DNA of 64,000 nt from Halichoerus grypus (GCF_964656455.1 NC_135726.1:28221168-28285167); one strand, 5' to 3'; positions 33,389 through 44,211 are shown, numbered from the stretch's first letter. Translations and numbers: made by a program. Notes: generated from the sequence alone by a model not told the origin.

Positions 33389-33571
33389 TAAAGATTTTAT
33401 TTATTTGAGCGAGAGAGTGCACAAGCAGGGGGGAAGGGTGGAGGGAGACAGAGAAGCAGACTCCCCGCTGAGCAGGGAGCCTGACTTGAGGCTCGAGCCC
33501 AGGACCCTGCGATCATGACCTGAGCTGAAGGCAGACGCTTAACTGACTGAGCCATTCAGATGCCTCTGTTA
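33389..33571 (-). repeat. Carnivore SINEC
   Basis: TAAAGATTTTATTTATTTGA, CACAAGCAGGGGGGAAGG, AGACTCCCCGCTGAGCAGGG, CCAGGACCCTGCGATCATGA and CTGACTGAGCCATTCAGATG. The 13-base TTATTATTTTTTT at 33376-33388 and 33572-33584 is a plausible but low-complexity target duplication. Confidence 0.93.
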
Positions 33572-33584
33572 TTATTATTTTTTT

Positions 33585-34615
33585 CTATAGGACCAAGGCA
33601 GTTCTTCTGAGCACGACCCTCCCCACTGGAATCCCATGTAATCATTCTTACGTGAATGAAACCCATAGGCTTCCAGCGAGGATTTCTAATGCTCTTCAAT
33701 GTGGAGCGAGCACTCAGTGCCCACCCGAAGCCATGTGAATGCAGACTCTGTCTAGATAACTTACCACGTCCACAGCCTTCTCCCACTATTTTGTGCCCTC
33801 CTTATTTGAGAGCACATTTTCCTAGAAAATTGCCTTTGCTGAGAACTTTCCAAAGCATGTATCTCCGTGGTTCTGCACTCCCATTTCATTGGCTTATGCA
33901 TAGTTAATGTCAGTATGTAATTAGTTACAAGAACAAGCATACCTGGCATATAAACAGGTTGGGAATAAATTCAACCCACTGGGGATGGATTTACCCCGCT
34001 CTGCACTGGGGAGCACGCATGTGTGGGCCCACTGGAGAGCGAGGTACGAGCTGGGATATTTGAGCCTCAGTGGGCAAGAGCCAGGCTATTTCAGGAAGAA
34101 AGGGATCATCGTGGTGTCTGGTGTGCTGGTTAGAAGGTTGGTTGGGAGCGCTTCTACTGAACTCGGAAAATGGGAAACGTTTTGGCAAGTATGAAGTTTG
34201 CCGTGAGTCTAAAGGATATCGGGGGCTGGCCCTGCTGTCCCCATGTCTCCTATTTATTTCATTGCCTTGAGGCCAGGCCTCCTGTGTGATGTGATGGAGT
34301 GAGCTAATGCCCCCTTCTACCCCGCCCCCGGGAAGGAGAGCGATGCTGTGGGGCTCTGTGGGCTTGGTCCAGGCTTCCCCTGACCAACACTGTCCCTGCC
34401 CTCTGGGGGTTGTAGGAACCGTTGCCTGGGGACAAGATCTATAGCTGAGTCCCCAGTCCAGTAAAACGCACTTGGTTACTCTGCCCAGATCCAAAAGGAG
34501 AGGGGGAATCCCTTGGTTTTTGCCCCTGTCCTCAAATTCTGGGCAGCCCCCGCTCACCCTGGTGCTCACAGGCACTCAGAAGTCATGCAAGGAGAGAGAA
34601 GAGCCTAACAGCTTA
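33585..34615. other. No gene seen
   Basis: Unique-looking sequence. It contains the 27-base segment at 33926-33952 whose reverse complement reappears at 35121-35147. Confidence 0.5.
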
Positions 34616-34619
34616 ACAT

Positions 34620-34835
34620 AGGTCAGCCCCTATATTAAACCCTGGATAGGAACCATATCCTGGGCTCTGTGCTTGACACTCATTGGCTTTAATCTTTGTA
34701 TCAAACCCGATAATGTCGTTAGGGTTAACCCTATTTTCCGGATGAAGACACAGAGGCACAAGATGTCACGTGCTTTGCTCAGGTGATAGAAAACGGCAAG
34801 GCTGGATCTACTGAATCCAGGCCATCGCTCTTAAC
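34620..34835 (-). repeat. MIR SINE
   Basis: AACCCTATTTTCCGGATGAA, GACACAGAGGCACAAGATG, GCTTTGCTCAGGTGATAGAA and CCAGGCCATCGCTCTTAACC match a reversed MIR. Confidence 0.7.
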
Positions 34836-34839
34836 CGTA

Positions 34840-35000
34840 CAGAATTGGTTCTTGGACTTTCACGTGCAAAGAATCCCATTGTGGGGGAAGAGCTCGATAA
34901 AAATGCCACATCCTGGCGCCCTACCACCACCGACTCAGATTTAGTAGGTTTGAGTAGCGTCTGGGAATGTGTATTTCTACCAAGCGTCCCACATGGCATG
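34840..35000 (+). mobile_element. MER20-like hAT element
   Basis: GGTTCTTGGACTTTCACGTG, AAGAATCCCATTG, GACTCAGATTTAGTAGGTTT and TGGGAATGTGTATTTCTACC follow MER20-type non-autonomous hAT text, decayed. The 3' inverted terminus is not clear. Confidence 0.55.
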
Positions 35001-35089
35001 AAAACCGAGGGTCAGCGGGAGCACCGTGCAAATCAGTGCCCTCCGGGACTGCCCCATACCTCAGGCTTGGCCTGCTGCGTTGGAGAGCG

Positions 35090-35147
35090 TGACCTCAAGA
35101 GAAATAGCAGAACTGTCAGGTATATGCCAGGTATGCTTGTTCTTGTA
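35090..35147. other. Composite segment built from two nearby sequences
   Basis: Bases 35090-35117 are identical to 33203-33230 (28 bases, same strand). Bases 35121-35147 are the exact reverse complement of 33926-33952 (27 bases). Three bases AGG lie between. Neither match extends on either side. This is the signature of a templated insertion during break repair or replication fork template switching, not of a spliced or transposed element. Confidence 0.9.
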
Positions 35148-35239
35148 TGCTGATTCTGAACCTTGTCCTGAGTCTGCTGGGGATCCTGCCCAGAGAGAAG
35201 GTCTCCTTGCGCTGGTGGAGACCCCTGGAACGGGTCACC

Positions 35240-35396
35240 AGGCCTGACAACGGCTCTCTGGCTGGATGCACAGTAGAATCACCCACAAGCTTTGAAAATA
35301 GTGATGCCTGGACCTTTCCTTGGAGGTTCTGCTTCAGAGTTTCTGATTCATCCCAGTTGGTTTGAACGTGCAGCCAGGATTGAGAACCCTTGAGTC
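35240..35396 (+). mobile_element. hAT-type non-autonomous element (MER family)
   Basis: CTCTGGCTGGATGCACAGTA, GAATCACCCACAAGCTTTGA, ATAGTGATGCCTGGACC, CAGAGTTTCTGATTCATCCC and GCAGCCAGGATTGAGAACCC follow the pattern of short hAT repeats ending in GTTGAGAACCACTG. The family is not certain. Confidence 0.65.
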
Positions 35397-35799
35397 AAAG
35401 GAGAAAGAGTTCAGCCCAGCCGAGGACAAGGGAGACCTGTGTGCCACTTAAAACTGTCCAGCACAGAGAAGGAGATCTCGGGAAGTCGTGAGCCCTTGGA
35501 TTTAAAGCATGAAAGACAGAGCTAGATGACTAAGGACTATTTGTGATGGAGGATTAGGGGGCACTGGCTGGGCGTGGGAGCTGGACGCTGCCATCCGGAG
35601 ACAGATGGAGCGCACTGCCTCCAACCTGGACAGTCTGTGCTGTTACAAGTGAGCAGAAGAGCCTGGAGTGGGGGCAGAAAGTCAGGGAGGAACACAGGAG
35701 GCCAGAGCCGGGCCAACCCACCTTCCCATTCAAAGGGAGGGCAGCCCATCAGCGCTGTCATCATTAAGATGACATCACTCACAGTAACAGTGTAGTGAG

Positions 35800-35915
35800 G
35801 CCTGTCCTAGACCCTTTAGATCATGATTGTGTGATTTAATTGTTATGAAAAGCCTAGGAGGCTTGTGATGTGGCCGCCCTTTTGCAGCTGGAGAGATTAG
35901 GTCCTAGCAATGTTA
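35800..35915 (-). repeat. MIR fragment
   Basis: GATTTAATTGTTATGAAAAG, CCTAGGAGGCTTGTGATG and CTTTTGCAGCTGGAGAGATT are consistent with a reversed MIR, weakly. Confidence 0.45.
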
Positions 35916-36023
35916 AAAAAAAAACAAAAAAAACCCCTCAACTCAATTACGGAGGATTTGAGCCCAGCTGGTCAAATACTTTTGGCCTTTCTATTCAAGC
36001 AGGCTGCTTTCCTTCTCTCAGAC

Positions 36024-36057
<34 letters not shown>
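36024..36057 (+). repeat. (CA)n microsatellite, 17 units
   Basis: An uninterrupted ACACAC array, followed by imperfect CA-rich text to about 36090. Likely polymorphic. Confidence 0.95.
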
Positions 36058-36059
<2 letters not shown>

Positions 36060-36539
36060 CATACAAGCACACCCACGCACCCACACAGGCACGCATCTCC
36101 TTGCGTGAGAATAGATTGTACAGAGTAATCTCAGCCCCTGTGTCTCTGCGTCTCTGCCTCGTTCTCCTGCCCTCCTCTTGTCCTCTGGTCTCTCTGTCTT
36201 GTTATCTGTGTGTCACATGGACTGTCCAGTTTTAACTCTTCTCCAAACTTCCAGAGAAGCCCAGCCACCTGCCTGCATTTTTTCCAGTAAGATGTGCCAG
36301 AGGGGCCACCAGCTCTAGCCTCGAAGGGGTTGTTCACCCAGTTTGGTTTGCAATGGATGCCAAGCAGAAACTTTTTACATGCAGGAAGGGCCGGAAGACC
36401 CTGGTATTGCCTGGAGGAGGATGACGTGGTGCAGGTGAATTGCAAGGCCCCAGCCTACCCAGGCGTGGATCACCTTCTCCTCCCCACCCGTTTGCACGGG
36501 CACAGAGCTCTGAGGTTCACACTAATATCTACGGGCATC

Positions 36540-36670
36540 CAAGAAGCCTGGAGGAAGGGATGGGCAGAGAGCACTGTCCCCATTGTATCGAAGGGGAAAC
36601 TGAGGTCAGAGACATCCAAAGAAGCCACTCAGTGAGCTGCAAGCATCAGAGGCAGGAATCAAACACAGGG
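36540..36670 (-). repeat. MIR fragment
   Basis: CCATTGTATCGAAGGGGAAA, CTGAGGTCAGAGACATCC and GAGGCAGGAATCAAACACAG are the reversed MIR core. Confidence 0.65.
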
Positions 36671-37185
36671 TAGGGAGTCACAGCAGTGAGAACTCAGCAG
36701 GGCTCACAATCCATGGCTCTGTATAGCCGAGTCTGTTCTGATTGGTCAGGGCCCATGCCTTCCTGATTAGTAAATTCCTTCATTTCTTGAATCCCACCCT
36801 GGCCCCAGGCTCTGGGGATGGCAGAGATCGGAGAGGGAGAAGCTGGTGGCCTCCAGGGTCTGCCACAGAGCCCATCTCTGAAAACATTACAGGGGCTTGG
36901 CTTAGCCGATGAGGTTGAGGGGACCCCAGCCCAACTTCCAAATGGGTTTCTTCACCAGTGGAAAAGAGATGCTCCCCCTCTGCCTCACGTTTGCAGGCCC
37001 CCCCAAAACTGAAGGCATCACTTGACTCCTCGGGCCCCTTTCCAGACGATCTCTGCATCTGATCTGTACCTTGGCCTCTGATGGATTTACAAGTCCAGCC
37101 TTGGCCCCGGTGTTTCTGTGCCTTCCCGTGCGCCGCTAACACGGATGTCTTAATACACCAGCTGAGACTTCTTAAATCCACACTG
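36671..37185. other. No feature recognised
   Basis: Unique-looking DNA with no gene or repeat that I can support. Confidence 0.5.
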
Positions 37186-37189
37186 AAAC

Positions 37190-37650
37190 AACTGTTGGGT
37201 TTTTATACCGTTGTAAAACTCTTTGTAGGGTATTCATAGAAAATGTTTTATTAATTGCCATATGTTTATTGATTTCTCTTTCATGTCGGTTCTTTTGTTC
37301 TTTCTTTGTAGTGGCAAAAGATCTCTCTGCATCATCATTTGCAAGTTATCTAAAATGTCAAAGGTGTCCTTTTGAAGTTTATTACAGATCACATGCCATA
37401 AGGCCCGGACTCTGGGTATTTACAGCGAGGGGGGAATTCCTGCACGGACTTTCAAAGCTCACAAAAGAATTGAGATCATATTGGTTTAAAACAAGACACA
37501 CACATAAAGCCTCAATTTATCATTTTTTTTTTTTTACAATTTTTCCCATTTTGAGGGGTGGGGGTGGGTGGGTATGGCAACGAAGTTTCAACAGGGCAAA
37601 ATGAACAAAAGTGTTGACCTATTTATATTGCGGAGCGCCCCCTCTGTCTT
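37190..37650. promoter_or_regulatory. Repeat-free AT-rich block, candidate enhancer
   Basis: Unique sequence, AT-rich relative to its neighbours, with TTTATTAATTGCC, CATATGTTTATTGATTTC, CTTTCAAAGCTCACAAAAG (two TCF/LEF-like cores) and TCAATTTATC motifs. A 13-base poly-T sits near 37526. No recognisable repeat. Regulatory role is inferred. Confidence 0.3.
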
Positions 37651-38199
37651 GAAATCTCATTATGGTCTAGGTTATGGAATTGTTCCCCAATCTTCAACCT
37701 GCAGCCTGGCAGCAGGAGGTTCCCCCTCTGAGCTACCCTGAGAAAGGCAGATAATCACGCGCCTTGCTCTGAGCAGATGCCAACAGTAGAGTCTGTTCCT
37801 GGTGAGGCGCTCAGGGAGGACCCCTGGGAAGAGTAACCTCCCCCACAGAGCCGAGGTCCTAGAGGTACCTGGGCTCTGCGCAACCCCCTCCCCGGGGGAC
37901 TCAGGGGCGGGATGTAAGGATTGGGGGAGGGCCAATAAAAAGGAAAAAAAAGTTAATAGTGCAGTTCCCCAAGTTTTAAGTGAGCTATTAATGTCTAAGT
38001 CAGCAGAGCGTTTTCTTTTGAAAGCCCTAAAGTCATTTTTTTTAAAAGCCTAACCAGGAAAAACTCTCACTTTGATCTAGACGGGGTTCAAATGAGATCC
38101 ACGAACTCATCATGGAGGCATGAGGAGCTAGTTCTGCTGTGTCTCCTTCCCGGAGGAAGGGATGACTCCAGCAGGCTGGAATGCAGCTCAGGCTTGCAC

Positions 38200-38330
38200 A
38201 CCATTATGCTGGTGCCCTCGGGTGGCTCGCTGTCTGCAGGAGCCTCGATTTCTTCACCTGTTAAATGGGCATAATGACCCCTAGCGGCTCTTGGTCTCCA
38301 AGAATTTGTGAGGGTCCATTTTTCCCAGGA
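38200..38330 (+). repeat. MIR fragment
   Basis: CTCGATTTCTTCACCTGTTA and AATGGGCATAATGACCCC are the MIR CCTCAGTTTCCTCATCTGTA segment and its downstream text. Confidence 0.65.
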
Positions 38331-38744
38331 AAAGAACATGCCATCTAGAGGTTCTGACTCTTTGCCAATCGCTGGGGTCTTCCTAGGGGTCCAGTCCTCA
38401 CTGCTTAGCTGGGAGTACGGGCCAAGGCAGTCAGGATGAAGGTTGGGGGGGTCAGGTGGAGGACTTGATGTTTTGTTTTCAACCTCAACCAGGTTTTCAG
38501 CTGTGCCTTCCTCCCTGAGCTTGGGTAACAGGCCTATCTCTGAATCTGGCGAGAGGAGGTGTCAGGGGACAGAGCCTGGGGGCTCTGCAGGACATGGAGA
38601 TAGACACTCCTCGGGTGGAGAGATGGGGAGTTTGGGGAGGACAAGGCCAGAGACTGGGCCAGGGACTCCCAGGGGACAAGTGCCTGAGAGAGGCCTGATG
38701 GAGCCTTTTTGGGTCACTGTCACAAAGCCATTCTTAGCCCTGTG

Positions 38745-39000
38745 CATCCTGGTGCGGACCTGAGCATGGTCCTGCTTCCCAGCAACCCTGGGTCTGATTC
38801 CTAGGTCTGCCAAGATCATGCTTCCTGACTCTGAGCTCTTCACATCCTGGGCCAGAGCCTTGATTTCCTCATCTGTGAAATGGGGACAGGCTGGGAACAC
38901 ATCCAGGCAATCGAAGTGCATCCAGGGTACAAAATTTAAGGAAATGCTCATGTATAGACTTGAGCAAGTGCCAGGTCAGCACCCGAGTATAAGCACCTGC
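38745..39000 (+). repeat. MIR SINE
   Basis: TGATTCCTAGGTCTGCCAAG, GAGCCTTGATTTCCTCATC and TGTGAAATGGGGACAGG in MIR order; 3' part decayed. Confidence 0.65.
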
Positions 39001-39102
39001 TTAAATTTTCCCTCATCTGGTCTTGGCCCTGGATGGAAATGTTAACTTCACCATGACTCTGAATTTTGTGAAGGTCTGATGGGCTGGTTACTGGCTGCAA
39101 TA

Positions 39103-39109
39103 GCGTGTG

Positions 39110-39149
<40 letters not shown>
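39103..39149 (+). repeat. (GT)n microsatellite
   Basis: An array of GTGA units followed by an uninterrupted GT run up to 39149. It lies between two MIR fragments. Confidence 0.95.
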
Positions 39150-39150
<1 letters not shown>

Positions 39151-39345
39151 ATTTGGGGAGGGTTGTATCCGGACTAGGGAGCTTAATTCTCTGACCCTTA
39201 GTTTCTTTGTCCCTGAAAAATAGGTATTTGTTTCTTCTTTGCAAGGTTTGTGGTGGGGTTTCAATAAGCTAATGGACGTGAAGTGCCTGAGACAGTGCTT
39301 GCTGCACAGTGAGGACATTGTTAAGAGCCAGTTCTTGCGTCCTTG
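39150..39345 (+). repeat. MIR fragment
   Basis: CTCTGACCCTTAGTTTCTTT, GAAAAATAGGTATTTGTTTC, AATGGACGTGAAGTGCCTGA and GACAGTGCTTGCTGCACAGT in MIR order. Confidence 0.6.
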
Positions 39346-40655
39346 GTGAGAGACTTCCAGTTCTTCCTTTCCCTCTGTTCTCTTCCTGCTGGAGCTCCTA
39401 CCCCCTGGACTTCCCCAGAACCCTTTGCCCACCCTCTCTGGGTGCTATGAATGGGGCTGTGTCCATCTCTCTCCCTGCCTCGGCCCAGGAAGTGGGGTGA
39501 GGACACATTCGAAAAGGATTCTGGGGTTCCCTCCCAAACCTCAGGGCTGGCGAACGGCCCTGGGAGGGAAAAGGGCCCCAGCCCTAATCAAGCTACTCCC
39601 TCCAGCACCCACCCCCCTCACACACACACACAACCTTCCCCCGAAGCCCAGAGCTGTCTAGAGTGCTGGAAAAGAAAACTAAGTGTTTACTCAGCATATT
39701 TGCCCCGCATCTGAGCCAGGCTCTGTCTGATAATGGGGGCCTAGAGATGACCTCAGCCTTCCAGGAACTCCCACTCTGGGCTAAAATGTCTCCCAGTGAC
39801 ACCCAAGGGTGGGCCATGAGCCTCTGATTGGGTGCCCTGATGGACACAGAAGTAGCAACATCAGGGACACTTCCCAGAAGTGGTGACCCGGAGCCGGGCC
39901 TTGGAAGAGGAGGGGACCCCTTGGCTGGAGAAGACTTTGCTGGGCAAAGGAGAGGGGGCTCCTGGCAGAGAGACTTGCCTGCACAAATGCTTGGGGGCAC
40001 AAGAAAGGATTGGAAAGAAGCAAGCAGTCCAATGCAGCAAAAGCAGGGGAGGGCAGGGCCGGGACAGGTGAATTGTCAGGGCTGGGGGCATGGCCTTTGG
40101 GGTCTAGGACCTGTTCGCCCTCAGCGCCTGGAGCTCGGACCAGGCTGGGTCCATGTTCCATGCCTCTTCCCTTCACAATGGAGATGCCATTTTTAAGGTC
40201 TCAAGGGCGGGATCCTCTCCATCATCCGGCCATTTGTGGACACTGCAGGCCGCTCGAGTCCCAAGGAAATACCAGGATCCAGTCTCCAGGTGGGTTCTTT
40301 TGGATCTGTAGGAAGCAACTGTGTCAGGTGGGGTGATTCTCCGATATGACCCCCTTGGAGAAGGCCTCAGACGACCTCTGGGCTGTGGTGCAGGGCAGGA
40401 CTCAGTCTCAAGAGGGGTCCAGTTGACGTATTTCTAGGTCCCCAAGCAATAAGGCGGCCTAACAAAACTGCTTAGTTCCTGCGAGCTCCCCAGGGGCCCC
40501 CTGTGGGCAGCACCCAGTTGCCAAGCTCTAGATAGAGGTCACTGGGTTTGAATTGGAGATGTTGGGAGAGATGGCATGGGCCAAGGTCCTGGGGCTCTGG
40601 CCTTCACTCCTTTCCTATTCCTTCTCTGTTGTCTTACAAAGAGAGCCTATGGCTC
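39346..40655. other. No feature recognised
   Basis: About 1.3 kb of GC-rich unique-looking DNA. Short CA repeats near 39618. Overlapping open frames of 60-135 codons on both strands have no domain-like features. Confidence 0.5.
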
Positions 40656-40659
40656 ATAG

Positions 40660-41000
40660 ACACAAAGCTAAGTTCGCGTCTCAGCCGCACACATTCTAGC
40701 TGCGCGACCTAGGGCAAGTTAATGAATTTATCAGAAGAGAAGCCTCTGGATCTTCGTTTTGTTCACTGCTCTATGCCCAGAGCTGAAAACACAGTGTGGC
40801 ACAGAGAAAGTGCTCCATACACATCTCACACTCACCAAACCTCTTAAAGTCTTCAGTGCCTACATTTCCTCCTGTGTGTGAAATGGGTAAAAGAGTAGCA
40901 TCTCCCTCAAAGTTTAGCTGTGAGTGTTAAGCAGAATAACCTATGGAAAATGCTAAGCCCAGTTCATGGAGCACAACAGGCCTTAATAGCTGTGGGATAG
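40660..41000 (+). repeat. MIR and L2 remnants
   Basis: Two MIR-like pieces (TAGCTGCGCGACCTAGGGCA; TTCCTCCTGTGTGTGAAATG) surround an L2-like terminus (TTTTGTTCACTGCTCTATGC). Boundaries cannot be resolved by eye. Confidence 0.5.
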
Positions 41001-41029
41001 CCGTGTTACGACCATGGCAATCATCACTC

Positions 41030-41230
41030 GCACCACCATGTGGCCTCACCCTTTAGAACCTCCAAAGCACTTTCAGTCACGTGACCTCTCGGGATTTTTC
41101 TCACACCGGGTGAGGGTGGCGGGGTGCAGGTATGTCCCACTGAGGTCCGGAGAAGTCAAGACTCTTTCCCAAGGCCACACTGCTCGGTAGCTGCCGAGCA
41201 GCCTGCCTCCCTGATCGCCCTAGCACATCC
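41030..41230 (-). repeat. MIR fragment
   Basis: TCCAAAGCACTTTCAGTCAC, GTCCGGAGAAGTCAAGACTC and TTCCCAAGGCCACACTGCTC are consistent with a reversed MIR. Confidence 0.55.
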
Positions 41231-41341
41231 CAGCTCCCATCTAGAGAGGCCGACCTTGACCTGTCGTTTTATATTCCCATCCTGAGCCCAGCACAGTGCC
41301 GAAGAGGGGAATCGGGTCGACTCCTTGCGTAAGGCGGAAGG

Positions 41342-41562
41342 CAGCAGACTTTCTCTGTAAAGATCCGAGTCGTAAACATGTGGGGCTTTGTGGGCCGCAC
41401 ACGGTCTCTGCCTCAACTGCTCAACTCGAAACCACGCAGCACACGAGCAGTCATAGATAATACTTTAGCAAATGGATGTGGATATTTCCAATGAAACTTT
41501 ATTTATAAAACAGGCAGAAGGCTGCATTTGGCCCACAGGCCATAGTTTGCCAACTCTTGCTG
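41342..41562 (+). mobile_element. hAT-type non-autonomous element (MER33/MER58-like)
   Basis: It begins CAGCAGACTTTCTCTGTAAA, contains GGGGCTTTGTGGGCCGCAC, GAAACTTTATTTATAAAACA and GGCTGCATTTGGCCCACAGG, and ends CCATAGTTTGCCAACTCTTG. This is the well-known mammalian element with GGCAAACT termini; I am unsure of the exact family number. No transposase. Confidence 0.75.
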
Positions 41563-41871
41563 TTGAGAGAACACGTCTAAACCAACAAGTGAAAAATCGG
41601 GCCTGGTTTCAACTTCCTGGCGGGCTCCCTTTGGGCCTCAGTTTCCCCACTAGTACAATAAGAGGTTTGAACTAGACCAGGGATCTCACACTGAAATTCC
41701 TCCAAGGGCAGGCCAGTGGTAGAGGTGTGTGAGGCGGTCTGGGCAGGGAGTGGGACCGGCTGGAGCCCGCCCACCCACCTCCCATCTTGGGCAGTCACGA
41801 CTTAGCACCCATCGACGGGGGCCAGATCTCCTGAGAATCCGGGCAAGCGGAATGGTATGCGAACTGCCACG

Positions 41872-42100
41872 ATTAAAAAAAAAAAAAAAATGTTTTTATT
41901 GAAGTATCACACATGGACAGGAACGTGCACTCATCTCAATTAGTCAGCTTGATGAATTGTCTTAAACTGAATACACCCGTGTGACAGACACCCAGATTGA
42001 GAACAGAAGGTGACCAGCACACCAAAACCCTTCCTCGTACTGCTGTGCGGTACAACCCCAAGGGAACCATTTTCCTGACTTTGTTCCGGTGTTTGATGCT
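41872..42100 (-). repeat. L1 3' UTR fragment
   Basis: A poly-A complement and TTTTTATTGAAGTATCACAC, then CCCAGATTGAGAACAGAAGG, AACCCTTCCTCGTACTGC and CAAGGGAACCATTTTCCTGA resemble a reversed L1M 3' UTR. Confidence 0.6.
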
Positions 42101-42109
42101 GCATCTAGG

Positions 42110-42480
42110 TCCCCCTTTTCAGCTCTCAAGGCATCGGTGGGCCAGCTCGGGGGGGGCGGCCGAGAGGGGGGCAGGTGGGCGGGGCCAGGCAGGGAGCAGG
42201 GCGGCATCCTCCTCCCGTGAAGGCGTGTGCAGGGAGCAATCAGAATGACAATACGGCCCAAGGGGCGTCCTAAGTGCCTTCCGAGGGGGGCGGCGGGAGG
42301 AGGCCAGGCCGGGCAGGCGCATTCGGCGGGCTTATTAAAACGACTTTGATCCCTGGCCGCTTTGATATCCCGGGTCTTATAAAGAATTCACTTTCAGGGG
42401 TAAATATAGGTAGTTCAGAGAGATTTTATGACATACTGTACAGCCTCCTCTTCCAGAGACTTATTTAATTACTGGGATGG
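42110..42480. promoter_or_regulatory. GC-rich repeat-free block with AT core, candidate regulatory element
   Basis: A CpG-rich stretch (GGGGGGGCGGCCGAGAGGG at 42149 onwards) leads into CTTATTAAAACGACTTTGAT, CTTATAAAGAATTCACTTTC, GGTAAATATAGG and GACTTATTTAATTACTGGG. No interspersed repeat is visible. The mixture of CpG-rich and intact AT motifs resembles developmental regulatory DNA; this is inference only. Confidence 0.35.
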
Positions 42481-42699
42481 GGAGGGCTGGGGGGCCGCAA
42501 AAGTGCAGACCGAGAGGGGCCCGGCCTCGGCTTCTGCGGCTGCCACAGTGGCACGGCCGGCCTGGAATCGGGGGATCGGGCCCAGGCTCCTGGAAGGGAC
42601 CGGCTGGGGTGGCCTCACCACCGCCCCTGCTCAGGAAAGGTCAAGGCTGGGGTGGGAGGGAGGGCGCTGGAAGAGGACCCGGGTGGGAGATGCTGTACG

Positions 42700-42900
42700 T
42701 GGGCCGGTGGTCACACCTGGCTTGGAACACAGGCCCTGCCACCGAGTCACCGAGGGCAAGAGAATCTCTCTGAGCGTCAGTTTGCTGAGTCATAAAGTGG
42801 GCACAAGAGCAATGCCCACCTGGTAGGGTGGGGGCGAGGAGGTCATAGGCATTGATGCAAGGTGAGAGCCTGGCCTAGCGCCCCGGGCATAGTAAGGAGA
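42700..42900 (+). repeat. MIR SINE
   Basis: CTCTGAGCGTCAGTTTGCTG, AGTCATAAAGTGGGCACAAG and TGGCCTAGCGCCCCGGGCAT follow MIR. Confidence 0.65.
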
Positions 42901-43449
42901 AAGCCCGGCTTCCCTGGGACTCAGGTGACCATGCCCTTTGACAGACCCCAGGCCCCCAGTCATTGTCTCCAGGCCGTGGAAGGAGATGCTCTGCTGCTGA
43001 GGAGCCCTCCCGAGGGCTCCCTACGTCCCCCCAGCTCAGATCCCTCCTCTGTCCGGAAGGCTTCCCCTGCAACACTGGTCTTGCAGCACGGGATTGCAGA
43101 ACAAGCAGGACCTCTGGGGGTAGCTGGTGCCCATGGCTAGAGCCATGGAGGCTGGAGAGGGGAGTCCTGGGCCTGGGCCAGACAGGTGAATGCATTAGAA
43201 GAGTGCTCTCACGCGTAACGTGTGGAACCTCTCAAAATGCAGATTTCTGATCCTGCAGGTGCAGGCCGGGGAGATTCTTCTGCAACATTTCCAGATCTGC
43301 TGGTCGGCAGTCTGCTCTTTGAGGATTGAGGGCCTGGCTGATCCCTGGGGCTCTCCCATCAGGCCTTTTCCCCAAAGCTCATTCCTGTCTGGGTCACTCA
43401 CAGGATGCCCGATCCAGAATAATTCCCAATCTGTCAAGTTTTCCAGGAT

Positions 43450-43545
43450 TTGACTCGTCCAGACAGATGACACGTGTAAAGCACTTAGAATTACATTTGA
43501 ATTATAGTAAGTGCTCAAAAACGACAACTGGAATGATTATTATAT
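43450..43545 (+). repeat. MIR 3' fragment
   Basis: CACGTGTAAAGCACTTAGAA, ATAGTAAGTGCTCAAAAACG and GGAATGATTATTAT are the MIR 3' end. Confidence 0.7.
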
Positions 43546-43684
43546 TGGATCTCCTCTCAGGACAGAGACTCAGCATCATTTGTATCTATAAAAGCTTCTA
43601 TGGATTGACCATCTCTGCATATTTGATCCTTTAGGAAAAAAAATACCACGAGGAGAATAAGGTGTCGGCATAAAAGCTACAAGA

Positions 43685-43840
43685 AATCGCTGTCATTAGT
43701 ACCATGCTACGGATAAGGAAAGTGAAGCTCAGAGAGACAAGGGGACCCTCGCGAGGTCCCAGAGCTGATCAAGGGCTAAGCCAGGATTGGAAATCAGATA
43801 AGATTGCTGTCAAACCCAAGCGTTTCTGCTACAGCCTGTC
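43685..43840 (-). repeat. MIR fragment
   Basis: TACGGATAAGGAAAGTGAAG, CTCAGAGAGACAAGGGG and GGCTAAGCCAGGATTGGAA are the reversed MIR core. Confidence 0.7.
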
Positions 43841-44034
43841 CCCTTTGGTTTCTCCCATCTGCCACGCGCACACGTGCGCACACACAGACACACACACACA
43901 TACACACTTCGGGCCCGCCACTGCCCTAGGCACGTGGAACTCATTTGTCCCTTATTACCTCGTAGAGTTGTTATTTTGCTTTTACGCCAAATCTCCCATT
44001 AGCAATAAACTTTGGGCAGTGCAAGAATCACAGT

Positions 44035-44115
44035 GTTACTCGTTGATTCCCCAGAGTCTAACAACAGGAGCTGGTATGCAGTTGTTGCTCCATAAATGCC
44101 TGTGAAATGAATGAA
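44035..44115 (+). repeat. L2 3' terminus
   Basis: GGTATGCAGTTGTTGCTCCA, TAAATGCCTGTGAAATGAAT and GAATGAC read as an L2 end. Confidence 0.55.
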
Positions 44116-44162
44116 TGACTTAGACAGGAAATGGGCAACTTTGTGAAATGTCCTTTGGTCAG

Positions 44163-44211
44163 TTTTCCTGGTAGCCCTTTGGTTCCTTTGGTTCCTTTTC
44201 CTGGTAGCCCT
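44163..44211 (+). repeat. Nested short tandem duplications
   Basis: TTTTCCTGGTAGCCCT occurs at 44163-44178 and 44196-44211. Between them TTTGGTTCC is repeated directly (starting 44178 and 44187). Both duplications are exact. Confidence 0.95.

Noticed and set aside
33203..33952. The 35.1 kb composite as a retrocopied spliced transcript of this interval
   Set aside because: The two donor pieces are in opposite orientations, which splicing of one transcript cannot give.
36024..36057. Regularly spaced repeats suggestive of a CRISPR array
   Set aside because: All regular repeats here are microsatellites or minisatellites in a mammalian genome; there are no unique spacers between conserved repeats.
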